From: Alishewanella aestuarii B11
Lineage (GTDB): Bacteria > Pseudomonadota > Gammaproteobacteria > Enterobacterales > Alteromonadaceae
NCBI RefSeq assembly: GCF_000280055.1
Contig: NZ_ALAB01000039.1
Span: 1-64,000 of the forward strand
Length of the DNA stretch: 64,000 bases
Direction: 5' to 3'
How positions within the stretch are numbered: position 1 is the stretch's first letter; the number at the start of each line of letters is the position of its first letter. This document shows, piece after piece, positions 56,312 through 64,000 of the stretch. A model generated the notes under the pieces. It saw only the letters and a list, made by a program, of their open reading frames with translations. It ran no database searches and was not told the origin of the DNA. Made by a program: the position numbers and the translations under genes.

Positions 56312-56347
56312 AGAGTGATGAACTGCTATAAGGCGGCTCATCACTCT
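56312..56347 (+). promoter_or_regulatory. Hairpin in the flagellin 2-3 gap, possible attenuator
   Basis: AGAGTGATGA (56312-56321) pairs perfectly with TCATCACTCT (56338-56347). There is no T-run, and flagellin 3 follows at 56370 without a sigma-28 site, so the hairpin may reduce read-through or protect mRNA ends. Confidence 0.5.
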
Positions 56348-56369
56348 CTAACCGAGAAGGAATTGCAGC

Positions 56370-57194
56370 ATGTCGTTAGTGGTAAATACTAATCAATCAT
56401 CGCTCGCATCACAGCGTTTACTTAGCAATGCGACCTCGGGGGTAACCACCAGCTTTGAACGCTTAACGTCAGGTTTTCGTATTAACCGTGCAGCTGACGA
56501 TGCTGCCGGGTTGGTGATAAGCAATGTATTGACCAGCCAGGTTAATGGCTTAGATCAGGCGGTACGTAATGCTAACGATGCCATTTCACTGGTTCAGGTG
56601 GCGGAAGGGGCCTTGGATGAAATTGGAGTCAGTTTACAGCGTATGCGGGTATTAACTATACAGTCAGAGAGCGGCATTAATACAGCAGCCGACATCACGG
56701 CTATCCAGCAAGAATATAATGAGCTGGCGGCTTCTATCCAGAACATTGCCGATAATACTGAGTTTGGTAGCCTGAAATTACTTGATGGTAGTGCTCAAAC
56801 TTTGGTTTTTCAAGTGGGGGCTAATACCGGACAAAAAATTGAAATTGATTTGTCTGCTGGCTATGGTAGCGGAGTGATGGGTCTTAATATTGCAGCAGTG
56901 CAATTAGGTGTGGATGATGTTGCTAGCTCGCTTAGCACGCTGGATGCAGCCATTTTAGCTATCGACAATGGTCGAACTGAGCTGGGGGCTTGGCAAAATG
57001 TGTTGGATACAACAATACGTAATTTGACCAATATCAGTGAAAATGTATCGGCATCACGTAGCCGTATCCGCGACACTGACTACGCCAGAGAAACAACCGA
57101 GTTAACCCGCACTCAAATTATACAACAAAGCAGTACTACAATGTTGGCACAGGCAAATCAGCGGCCTCAGGCTGCATTAAGTGTTTTAAATTAA
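56370..57194 (+). CDS. Flagellin 3, divergent paralogue
   Basis: This 274-residue flagellin keeps the terminal helices (ERLTSGFRINRAADDAAGLV at the start and SRIRDTDYARETTELTRTQI at the end) but differs widely from the other three, for example TSGVTTSFERL instead of SALDTAFKRL and a different centre (QTLVFQVGANTGQKIEIDLS). It is probably a minor flagellin with a specific position in the filament. No sigma-28 promoter was found before it, so it is likely transcribed from flagellin 2. AGAAGGA precedes the start. Confidence 0.95.
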   Translation: MSLVVNTNQSSLASQRLLSNATSGVTTSFERLTSGFRINRAADDAAGLVISNVLTSQVNGLDQAVRNANDAISLVQVAEGALDEIGVSLQRMRVLTIQSESGINTAADITAIQQEYNELAASIQNIADNTEFGSLKLLDGSAQTLVFQVGANTGQKIEIDLSAGYGSGVMGLNIAAVQLGVDDVASSLSTLDAAILAIDNGRTELGAWQNVLDTTIRNLTNISENVSASRSRIRDTDYARETTELTRTQIIQQSSTTMLAQANQRPQAALSVLN

Positions 57195-57311
57195 TGTTTG
57201 TAACTAGAAAAAATGGTGCTGTTTGATTGCAGTCATATCGCTCCATTATATCGGACAACATTCAGGCTAATATCCCGGAGTGACCACCTGAATCGGTCTG
57301 ATAGTCTCTAC

Positions 57312-57336
57312 AACCACCTGCAAAGGTGGTTTTTTT
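57312..57336 (+). terminator. Terminator after flagellin 3
   Basis: ACCACCT (57313-57319) pairs with AGGTGGT (57324-57330), followed by six Ts. Confidence 0.88.
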
Positions 57337-57406
57337 AATCTAAATAACCCTACTTTTTACGTTTTCGGTACTCCAAGTTTTTTTTCAAAAAAAGTAATAA
57401 TTTTTC

Positions 57407-57433
57407 TAAAGTTCTTAATAAGCCGGTCGATAA
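57407..57433 (+). promoter_or_regulatory. Sigma-28 promoter of flagellin gene 4
   Basis: TAAAGTTC, 11 bases, GTCGATAA. It has two mismatches to the consensus and lies about 100 bp before the ATG. Confidence 0.87.
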
Positions 57434-57533
57434 CGTTAATAAGTCAAGTTGCAGCTTGGCTCAGTTAACGGGATACCCGTATTTTAAATATCAGTTGAAG
57501 GTAGTACTTTCACCGACAACTAAGGAGTGACTC

Positions 57534-58358
57534 ATGGCTTTATATGTAAACACCAACACCTCGTCGCTGAATGCGCAGCGTCAGCTGTTTAACTCAGGTA
57601 ATAACTTGGATACGGCGTTCAAACGTTTGTCTTCAGGTTTTCGTATTAACAGCGCGGCAGATGACGCAGCCGGCTTGCAGATTTCAAACCGTTTAACCAG
57701 CCAGGTAAATGGTTTAGATCAGGCTGCGCGTAATGCTAACGACGGTATTTCAGTAGCTCAGGTAGCGGAAGGCGCAATGGAGGAGATTACTAACTCTTTA
57801 CAGCGTATCCGAACCCTGGCGATTCAATCGCAAAACGGTATCAATAGCGCGGATGACAGAGCTGCTTTGCAAAAAGAAGTTGATGCGTTGAAATCTGAAA
57901 TGACTCGGATCGCTAGCGATACCCAGTTCGGCACAACTAATCTATTGACAGGCTCTTATACTGCCGATTTCTTAGTTGGGGCAAATGCTGGACAAAATAT
58001 TACTATTGCCCTGACAAACTCTGGTGGATATGGTACTGCTGCACTGGGACTTTCTGGTTTAAGTGTAGCCTCAGTCACTGCAGCAGGTTCAGCTTTAGCG
58101 CTAATTGATACAGCAATAGGCACTATTGATGGCGCACGAGCCGATTTAGGTGCGTTGCAGAACAGGTTTCAAGCGACAATTCGAAACTTAACCAACATCT
58201 CTGAAAACGTATCAGGTGCTCGTAGTCGCATTCGTGATACTGACTTTGCTCGTGAAACCGCTGAGCTGACTCGTCAGCAGATCCTGCAGCAAACCAGCAC
58301 AACCGTGTTGGCGCAGGCTAATCAGCGGCCACAGGCAGCTTTATCGTTATTGGGTTAA
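57534..58358 (+). CDS. fliC: Flagellin 4
   Basis: This 274-residue flagellin is very close in protein sequence to flagellins 1 and 2 (for example SVASVTAAGSALALIDTAIG is shared) but has many silent differences and replacements such as NNLDTAFKRL, IASDTQFGTTNLLTGSYTAD and TRQQILQQ. It is not part of the recent conversion tract. It has its own promoter and ends at a hairpin that overlaps the flaG promoter. Confidence 0.97.
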   Translation: MALYVNTNTSSLNAQRQLFNSGNNLDTAFKRLSSGFRINSAADDAAGLQISNRLTSQVNGLDQAARNANDGISVAQVAEGAMEEITNSLQRIRTLAIQSQNGINSADDRAALQKEVDALKSEMTRIASDTQFGTTNLLTGSYTADFLVGANAGQNITIALTNSGGYGTAALGLSGLSVASVTAAGSALALIDTAIGTIDGARADLGALQNRFQATIRNLTNISENVSGARSRIRDTDFARETAELTRQQILQQTSTTVLAQANQRPQAALSLLG

Positions 58359-58366
58359 ACTAATAC

Positions 58367-58407
58367 GCGTAGCGGTGAGGTACTTGGGTAAAGTTCTCAC
58401 CCTACGC
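58367..58407 (+). terminator. Hairpin after flagellin 4, overlapping the flaG promoter
   Basis: GCGTAGCGGTGAG (58367-58379) pairs with CTCACCCTACGC (58396-58407) with one bulged base. The right arm is the spacer of the sigma-28 promoter for flaG. Confidence 0.6.
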
Positions 58408-58415
58408 GCCGATAA
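58389..58415 (+). promoter_or_regulatory. Sigma-28 promoter of flaG-fliD-fliS
   Basis: TAAAGTTC, 11 bases, GCCGATAA: a perfect -10 and one mismatch in -35. The -10 ends 11 bp before the flaG ATG, and the AAGGAG Shine-Dalgarno overlaps its end. Confidence 0.92.
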
Positions 58416-58426
58416 GGAGTCTGAAG

Positions 58427-58816
58427 ATGAGTAGCATTAATGCCAATAGTGCGTCGGTTTTCAGTTATACGGCCACTGCTGATAAAATTGCTAAAGCTGT
58501 TGCAGCCGAGCCTAACGTAGTGAATGAAACGTCGCCCGGAGCATTGGCGGTAGCTGGTGTGCAGCCCATAAGCAAAGCTGAATTACAGCAAGCGGTAGAT
58601 GTAGTAAACCAGGCCGTCGCGTTAGAGCAGCGTTCTTTAAGCTTTTCCATTGATGATGTATCAGGCCGTTCTGTAATTAAAGTGGTAGACTTTGAAACAG
58701 AAGAGCTAATTAAACAGATCCCGTCAGAGGAGCTGTTAAAAGTAGCGCAGGATATCAAACGGTTACAGGAAGAAATGGGACAGTCTATAGGCCTGTTAAT
58801 TGATAAAACAGTATAG
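58427..58816 (+). CDS. flaG: FlaG-family protein
   Basis: This 129-residue protein has a low-complexity N-terminal half and a C-terminal FlaG domain with LSFSIDDVSGRSVIKVVDFE, then TEELIKQIPSEELLKVAQDI. FlaG affects filament length in polar flagellates and is regularly encoded between flagellin and fliD. It is the first gene of a sigma-28 operon with fliD 9 bp downstream. Confidence 0.94.
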   Translation: MSSINANSASVFSYTATADKIAKAVAAEPNVVNETSPGALAVAGVQPISKAELQQAVDVVNQAVALEQRSLSFSIDDVSGRSVIKVVDFETEELIKQIPSEELLKVAQDIKRLQEEMGQSIGLLIDKTV

Positions 58817-58825
58817 AGGTGGATT

Positions 58826-60289
58826 ATGTCTGGTATTAACTTTCTGGGGGCAGCTTCAGGTTTACCGCTTGAGGAGCTGGTATCTACTTTAGTAAAAGTA
58901 GAGCGTGACAGTAAACTCGGGCGCATTAATACTACGAAAAAGACATTAAACACCTCATTGTCTGGGGTTGGGCAGCTAAAATCTGCTTTGTCTGCGTTTC
59001 AGGATGCGGTAAAAAAACTGAGTGGAAACACCTTAAATGCCCGAATCGCAACCGTTACTCAGCCAACAGAGAATAAAACCTACCTAGAAGCCTCTGCTTC
59101 CAGCACGGCCGCGGCAGCGCGCTTTGATATTAAAGTGAACCAGCTGGCATCAGGCAGCCGTTTGGAAAGCGCTGATGCAACCTTTTCGTCTGCTAACGAC
59201 GTAATTTCCACAACTAATGGCACTTTAACATTTGCCGCCAACGGTAAAAGTTTTGATGTCGAAGTAACCGCAGGCATGACACTTAATGAGCTACGACAAA
59301 AAATTAATGCAAAAAGTGATAATTTTGGCGTAAATGCCAATATTATTAATGCTGGCGGTGCTATTGGTACTAAGCTGGTATTAACCTCTGACGAAACAGG
59401 CTTTGGCAATGATTTGGTTATCACCAATAACAATGCCGAGCTTGATAACGTCTCAACCGTGGCAACAGGCACCACAGCGGGTTTAAGTGTCATCCAGGCA
59501 GCACAAGATGCCATTATTGAAATTGATGGTATCACTGCTAACAACGCCAGTAATACCTTTAGTAATGTTATCCAGGATGTCACCCTTACCGTTAAAGCGG
59601 TGACGCCTGATGGTAACAATGCCAGTGTGAATATTGCCACTGATAATGCCAGTGCAGAAGCAAACATTCAGAATTTTATTAATAACTATAATGTGCTGGT
59701 TGACCAAATTGCTAACCTGACGAAAAAACGTACTTTAGGCGCAGACGGTAAAACTGTGACTGCAGAGGGGGGGGCATTAGCTACGGATCAATTACCAAAA
59801 AACATTATGTCGCAGTTACGTGGTTTATTAGGTAATGCCATTGGTGGTGCAGATGCATCAATATCAACCTTATATTCGTTGGGCATTACATTTCGCGAAG
59901 ATGGTAAGCTTGAGATTTCCAGTAGCTCTCAGTTTGGGGCGGATTCTGGCCGTAAACGCTTTGATAAAGCACTTAGTGAAAACTACGACGCTGTGGCTAA
60001 GCTTTTTGGCGGCGATACGGGGTTGGCAACAACACTAGATGATTTTTTAAAAGAGTTTACAAAGTCAGGCGGAATTATTGCCAGTAAAGAAAATTCACTG
60101 AAAACACAAATTGATAAAAACACTAAAGATTTAGACGCAGCTAACCGATATATAGCTAGTTTCGAGCAAACTTTGCGTAGCCGTTACACTGCATTAGATG
60201 CTTTACTTGGCTCAATGCAAAATATGGCCTCTACTGTGACGGCTCAACTAACAAGTCTGCCCGGTTTTATTACCAATAAATCTAAATAG
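58826..60289 (+). CDS. fliD: Flagellar filament cap protein FliD (HAP2)
   Basis: This 487-residue cap protein has the N-terminal GINFLGAASGLPLEELVSTL, a central domain with GTTAGLSVIQAAQDAIIEID (the flagellin hook IN motif), and a C-terminal coiled coil ending YTALDALLGSMQNMASTVTA. It folds flagellin subunits at the filament tip. AGGTGG lies before the ATG. fliS follows after 11 bp. Confidence 0.96.
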   Translation: MSGINFLGAASGLPLEELVSTLVKVERDSKLGRINTTKKTLNTSLSGVGQLKSALSAFQDAVKKLSGNTLNARIATVTQPTENKTYLEASASSTAAAARFDIKVNQLASGSRLESADATFSSANDVISTTNGTLTFAANGKSFDVEVTAGMTLNELRQKINAKSDNFGVNANIINAGGAIGTKLVLTSDETGFGNDLVITNNNAELDNVSTVATGTTAGLSVIQAAQDAIIEIDGITANNASNTFSNVIQDVTLTVKAVTPDGNNASVNIATDNASAEANIQNFINNYNVLVDQIANLTKKRTLGADGKTVTAEGGALATDQLPKNIMSQLRGLLGNAIGGADASISTLYSLGITFREDGKLEISSSSQFGADSGRKRFDKALSENYDAVAKLFGGDTGLATTLDDFLKEFTKSGGIIASKENSLKTQIDKNTKDLDAANRYIASFEQTLRSRYTALDALLGSMQNMASTVTAQLTSLPGFITNKSK

Positions 60290-60300
60290 TGGAGTGCATC

Positions 60301-60735
60301 ATGAGCTATGGCATTAAAGCATACAAATCAGTTGGTATTAAAGATGATCTTGCGGTGGCAGACCCCCACCGTGTTATTCAGTTGTTAATGCAAGGTGCTT
60401 TGGAAAATATGGCTAAAGCCAAAGGTTGTATTGAACGCAAAGATTTTGTTGGCAAATCAGAGTCAATTTCGAAGGCGATAAACATTATTTCTGCTTTACA
60501 AGGTTGTTTGGATATGAGTGCAGGACAGATTTCCGATAACCTCTTTGCTTTATACGATTTTATGCTTGACCGGTTAATTCAAGCCAGCGGTGAGAAAAGC
60601 ATTGAAATGCTTAATGAAGTAATGGAAATTCTGCTCACTATAAAAGGTGCTTGGGATCAAATTCCGGTTGCAGAACGTGAGAAAGGCTATCAGTTGCAGG
60701 CCCAGAAACACCAGCAGCAAGCAGTGGGCGCTTAA
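60301..60735 (+). CDS. fliS: Flagellin export chaperone FliS
   Basis: This helical chaperone of about 144 residues binds the C-terminal flagellin helix. Its core has ADPHRVIQLLMQGALENMAK and the conserved LFALYDFMLDRLIQAS. The frame opens at 60289, but GGAG 6 bases upstream of the ATG at 60301 and the family start MSYGIKAYKS fix the start. It overlaps the next gene by 1 bp. Confidence 0.95.
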   Translation: MSYGIKAYKSVGIKDDLAVADPHRVIQLLMQGALENMAKAKGCIERKDFVGKSESISKAINIISALQGCLDMSAGQISDNLFALYDFMLDRLIQASGEKSIEMLNEVMEILLTIKGAWDQIPVAEREKGYQLQAQKHQQQAVGA

Positions 60736-61040
60736 TGCATTTAAAAAACAGAGCGCAGCGTTGTGAAAAGCTGCGCCAACAAATCGAAAAGTTGGTACGT
60801 AAAGAGATGTACCCAGTTGAGAGCTTGGTAGAACTTATTGAGCAGTTAAATGCTACGCTCAATCAACCTGCTAGCCCAGATGACAACATCGCTGAATATT
60901 CAGCTTTCTTACAGCTAAATCTTGACTGGCTGCAGTTAATCATGGCACAACTGTCAGCAGAAAAAGACGCCGTAGCTGTCAGCATGAACAACATCAGGCA
61001 GGGTAGAAAAGCTCTGCGTAGCTATGGTCAACACAACTAA
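60735..61040 (+). CDS. FliT-like flagellar chaperone
   Basis: This small helical protein of 101 residues with coiled-coil character (LRQQIEKLVRKEMYPVESLV) is encoded directly after fliS with a 1-bp TAATG overlap, the normal place for fliT. FliT chaperones FliD and inhibits FlhDC in enterics. Sequence similarity is weak by eye, so the call rests largely on position and size. Confidence 0.65.
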   Translation: MHLKNRAQRCEKLRQQIEKLVRKEMYPVESLVELIEQLNATLNQPASPDDNIAEYSAFLQLNLDWLQLIMAQLSAEKDAVAVSMNNIRQGRKALRSYGQHN

Positions 61041-61059
61041 CTAAAATCAGGCATACCGC

Positions 61060-63870
61060 ATGCTGAAGTATATCAACTACCAGCTACACTCTGATCAAAA
61101 AATCCAACAGCAGCTTGAACGTGACGCTGCAATTCAAATTGATAAACGCCTTAAAGCAAACCTTGCGGCTTTTTCTCAGCATATGCCCAGTATTTTGCCG
61201 CTAATACAGGCTTACAAAGTTCAGCAATACTCGTTGTTTTGCACAAAACAAGGCGAAATGAATATCGTCAATTTTGCCACAGGTCGGGTCTGGTATAGTG
61301 ATAACGCTACTAGCGAAGTTGCTGAGGAGGTTAAAAGTTTTTGTCAAAAAGCACCCTTTACAGCTTTAAGCACTATTCATCCATCTGAACAACAAGATTG
61401 GCAAACAGAATCTAAACCAACCAGTATAGACGTGTTGATTATGTTTGGTCTTGGTTTAGGTTATCAGTTAAATGATTTACTTAGTAAAGTAAAAATAAAA
61501 TACTTAATCATTTATGAGCCAAGCTTAGATGTTTTATTTTGTAGTTTGCAAGCAAATGATTGGCAGAAAACCTTTGATATCTTAACCAAGAGTGGTACGC
61601 AGATTTTTTTGCAACTAGAAAATGCTGGCAATTCGTTGTCTGAAGACTTAATTGAGCTAAGCGCTGTTATAAAATTTGAGCGAGTTTATGTTTATCGGCA
61701 TTATTTTCATGCAACAATGGATAGGGTTGTTGAATATCTATTATCTGGACGTTTTAAATTAGGAGAACAGAATGTCGAGATTGCTTCGTTCTTGCCTTAT
61801 GATGATTTTAATGATTCAGTCTCTGAGCGGGCTGGCAATGTACTCGGTAACAAAAAATTTGAATTGAAAAGAGAAGCAAGCCAGCTGTACGATAGAAATT
61901 TGTCTGCTTTCAAAAAATATTACCCAAATATCTTTTGTCAGATAGAAAAGTATAAAACTCATAGTTGGGTGTGTATACTGGATGATTCCGGAAAAGATAA
62001 TATATTTCATAAAACGCGTAGGGCGTTTTTTTACCATGATAGTGAGCAAGATTCCGAAGAATTGGTTTCTTATTTCTCACTTAATCCATCTAAAGATAAT
62101 GTTGCCTTGCGCCAAAGCTCGACTGGTAAATTTGACCACTATATTCATTTTTCTTATGCTGAGAAAGTTGAGAAATTAATCGAAAAAAATATCCTCGGAC
62201 ATCTCGAACTGCCAGCTGAAGTAAGTTCACTTGTGGTTTTTGGTATATGTCTAGGCAGGCACATTGATGTTTTGCTTAATAGCTATACTATACAAAATTT
62301 ATATATCTTTGAACCGAATCTAGATTATTTTTATGCAAGCCTTCATGTTTTTGATTGGGATGGTTTATTTAGCGCGGCTGCTAAGGGAGGTCAGCGAGTT
62401 TATCTAAATCTTGGAGGCGATGGTTCTGATTATTTCAAAGATATAATTGCTCAGTTTTATCTTGCAGGTCCTTATTCTATTGCCGACACCTATATCTTAA
62501 CTTCTTATTACAATAATAGGATGAGTAAAGCTATAGCAGAGCTTCGCGAAGAGTTAAAAGTGGTGTTGGCTTTTGGAGAATATTTCGACCATGTTCGATA
62601 TGGAGTAGCGCACACTTACCACAGCTTGACTCATAATCATCTATTCCTTAAAGAAAATAACGCTTCGTATAAAGATTTAGAAATATTAAATATGCCCGTT
62701 TTTATAGTAGGCAACGGACCGTCATTAGATGTAAATTTTGATTATATAAGAAGTTATCGCGATCGAGTAATTGTTATCAGTTGCGGCACGGCTCTCTACT
62801 CGCTTTATAAATATGGTATAACACCTGATTTTCATGCAGAACTAGAACAAAACAGAGCTACTTACTGCTGGATTAATAGGGTGGAAGATAAATCATTTTT
62901 GCGCAAGATTAGGTTGATAAGTATAAATGGTATACATCCTGAAACGGCGTCGTTATTTAAAGATGTTATGTTATGCTTCAAGAGCGGTGAAGCATCAGCA
63001 AATCTCTTTAGAAATGGCTTACAGAGGTTAGGCTTTAAAATATCTGAGATATCATATGCTTATCCTACAGTAAGTAATTTAGCATTAAACTTTGCCTTGC
63101 ATGTTGGATTCAAAACAATTTATCTCTTTGGCGTAGATTTGGGCTATGCTGATGTAAAGTATCATCACTCTAAAGCTTCTGCTTATTATAAAAAAGATGG
63201 GTCAGAGATATTTAGCTATGAAAAAGCTCATGGCTCCGGCGATCGAGTTAAAGGTAATTTTCGCCCCTATGTATATACAAAAAGGGAGTTCAATTTGTCT
63301 AGAAAACTTATTGAAGACGCTATTAAGAGTAATAAAGGAGCTGCAGAGATTTATAACTGTAGTGATGGGGTGAAGATTGATGGGGCAATACCGCTTAAGG
63401 TTGATAATATTTTAATTAAAAACTTAGGTTTTGATAAAGAGCACGGAATAGTAGAGTTTTGTGACAAAGCATATTATTCAGATTTAAAAGGAAGCTCTGA
63501 GCTCGTTTTTTCTAATCTTAGTATGGAAAAGCTTTCCATAAGCGTAAAAGAATGGCTAGCTATTCTTGAACAAGAGGTTATAGACCAGAATGGAGCTAGA
63601 GAAATAATTAGGGCGCAGTGGGGCCTGTTACATAGAAAAATAGCCTGTCTAGACGATCCAACACCTTTTCTTTTGCAAGGGAGCTTTTACTACTTTGGGG
63701 GCATCATGACAAAATTAGCGGCAAATATAAGTAATAACAACCCCCAAGTATTGGCTTGTTTTAATGAAATTAAAAAGATTTGGAGAGAGTATATTGAAGT
63801 TGCAAGTACAGAGTTTTTTGAAGAACCTATGAAATTTGATGATGTGGATGTTTCTCACTTGTTTTCTTAA
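61060..63870 (+). CDS. Maf-type motility accessory factor / DUF115 glycosyltransferase with duplicated N-terminal domain
   Basis: This 936-residue protein has a DUF115/MptE-like core (about residues 545-780) with VFIVGNGPSLD, VISCGTALYSLYKYGITPD and TIYLFGVDLGYAD, typical of Maf proteins that attach pseudaminic or legionaminic acid to flagellin. Two related N-terminal units precede it: FGLGLGYQL...IIYEPSLDVLFCSLQANDW near residues 127-170 and FGICLGRHI...IFEPNLDYFYASLHVFDW near 392-430. Maf relatives usually carry one such unit and are about 600-700 residues (from memory). The DNA is strongly AT-rich from about 61,450, unlike upstream flagellar genes, so it was probably acquired or belongs to a variable glycan island. 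It lies 19 bp after the fliT-like gene. Confidence 0.88.
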   Translation: MLKYINYQLHSDQKIQQQLERDAAIQIDKRLKANLAAFSQHMPSILPLIQAYKVQQYSLFCTKQGEMNIVNFATGRVWYSDNATSEVAEEVKSFCQKAPFTALSTIHPSEQQDWQTESKPTSIDVLIMFGLGLGYQLNDLLSKVKIKYLIIYEPSLDVLFCSLQANDWQKTFDILTKSGTQIFLQLENAGNSLSEDLIELSAVIKFERVYVYRHYFHATMDRVVEYLLSGRFKLGEQNVEIASFLPYDDFNDSVSERAGNVLGNKKFELKREASQLYDRNLSAFKKYYPNIFCQIEKYKTHSWVCILDDSGKDNIFHKTRRAFFYHDSEQDSEELVSYFSLNPSKDNVALRQSSTGKFDHYIHFSYAEKVEKLIEKNILGHLELPAEVSSLVVFGICLGRHIDVLLNSYTIQNLYIFEPNLDYFYASLHVFDWDGLFSAAAKGGQRVYLNLGGDGSDYFKDIIAQFYLAGPYSIADTYILTSYYNNRMSKAIAELREELKVVLAFGEYFDHVRYGVAHTYHSLTHNHLFLKENNASYKDLEILNMPVFIVGNGPSLDVNFDYIRSYRDRVIVISCGTALYSLYKYGITPDFHAELEQNRATYCWINRVEDKSFLRKIRLISINGIHPETASLFKDVMLCFKSGEASANLFRNGLQRLGFKISEISYAYPTVSNLALNFALHVGFKTIYLFGVDLGYADVKYHHSKASAYYKKDGSEIFSYEKAHGSGDRVKGNFRPYVYTKREFNLSRKLIEDAIKSNKGAAEIYNCSDGVKIDGAIPLKVDNILIKNLGFDKEHGIVEFCDKAYYSDLKGSSELVFSNLSMEKLSISVKEWLAILEQEVIDQNGAREIIRAQWGLLHRKIACLDDPTPFLLQGSFYYFGGIMTKLAANISNNNPQVLACFNEIKKIWREYIEVASTEFFEEPMKFDDVDVSHLFS

Positions 63871-64000
63871 AGTTACGCGAACTGGACTTTTTATATAACT
63901 CTTCCATAATTCTAATACGCGCCAGATCCATACGGCGTATAAATAGACCTAAATTGTTCAGCATTTCTGCCGGGGCACTGGATAATCTCTAAAGGTTTGG
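63827..64000 (-). pseudogene. Decayed, frameshifted fragment resembling a methyltransferase-like N-terminus
   Basis: The minus strand reads KPLEIIQCP, then shifts frame at the run of four Cs (plus-strand G at 63972-63975). The next frame reads APAEMLNNLGLFIRRMDLAR followed by IRIMEELYKK. After about 25 more residues it drifts into the antisense of maf and stops at 63827. From memory, the LGLF-I-R-x-x-LARI-x-x-MxELYKK pattern resembles the N-terminal region of a methyltransferase-like family (sometimes annotated as a carnitine CoA-transferase) found in glycan loci, but the enzyme domain is missing. It is probably a remnant, though the upstream part lies outside the window. Confidence 0.4.

Larger units (their letters stand above)
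57195..57533. other. Flagellin 3-4 intergenic region
   Basis: This stretch of 339 bp has no ORF. It contains a terminator (57312-57336) and the sigma-28 promoter of flagellin 4 (57407-57433). The leader of about 95 bp after the promoter is AT-rich, and I see no further motif in it. Confidence 0.8.

Overview
The window is chromosomal DNA of a gammaproteobacterium of the Alteromonadales type (Rheinheimera, Arsukibacterium or Alishewanella would fit; this is inferred, since no 16S gene is present). Support comes from the E. coli-like blocks topA/cysB and rppH-ptsP-lgt-thyA, the Vibrio/Shewanella-type polar flagellar order flgT-flgP-flgN-flgM-flgA-cheV-cheR-flgBCDEFGHIJKL, the 282-residue Vibrio-type ThyA, and mixed sigma-54/sigma-28 flagellar promoters.

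Layout. 1-2.3 kb: a CHASE-domain membrane protein and a methyl-accepting protein, probably one operon. 2.5-5.5 kb: a sulfide/persulfide detoxification locus (two YeeE/YedE half-transporters, rhodanese, TauE permease, divergent persulfide dioxygenase-like hydrolase) around a palindromic, BigR/SqrR-like operator. 5.5-10.1 kb: proS, a NanM-like kelch protein, trmO, purU. 10.1-12.1 kb: beta-carbonic anhydrase gene can, cut within its fifth codon by a complete 1,325-bp IS4-family (IS10-like) element with a perfect 9-bp target duplication. 12.3-24.4 kb: an H-NS-like protein, yciK, a VolA-type lipase lipoprotein, sohB, a thiopurine methyltransferase, a dicarboxylate/amino-acid symporter, a 1,106-residue Ig-repeat lipoprotein, astB. 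24.6-35.8 kb: topA, a membrane coiled-coil protein, cysB, mutH, rppH, ptsP, a second TauE permease, lgt, thyA.

35.8-63.9 kb is a nearly continuous flagellar region: three FlgO-family lipoproteins, tRNA-Arg(CCU), flgT/flgP, flgN-flgM-flgA, cheV-cheR, flgB to flgL, four flagellin genes, flaG-fliD-fliS-fliT-like, and a large AT-rich Maf-type flagellin glycosyltransferase with a duplicated N-terminal domain. Eleven promoters can be read by eye. Five are sigma-54 (TGGC-N8-TTGC type), upstream of the first flgO-like gene, flgT, flgP, flgB and flgF. Six are sigma-28 (TAAAGTTT-N11-GCCGATAA type), upstream of the third flgO-like gene, flgM, three flagellins and flaG. This matches the usual polar hierarchy: sigma-54/FlrC for hook-basal body and outer ring, then FliA after FlgM export for filament, cap and chaperones. 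The last 130 bases hold a decayed, frameshifted minus-strand fragment resembling the N-terminus of a methyltransferase-like family seen in glycan loci, which suggests a flagellin glycosylation island begins here.

Most notable observations: the IS10-like insertion in can, leaving the CA frame in register with the transposase frame; a 485-bp perfectly identical tract shared by two flagellin genes whose flanks differ; back-to-back divergent sigma-54 promoters for flgT/flgP; a sigma-28 promoter inside a hairpin that would give flaG an almost leaderless transcript; and the tandem-domain Maf protein. No CRISPR array or prophage was seen.
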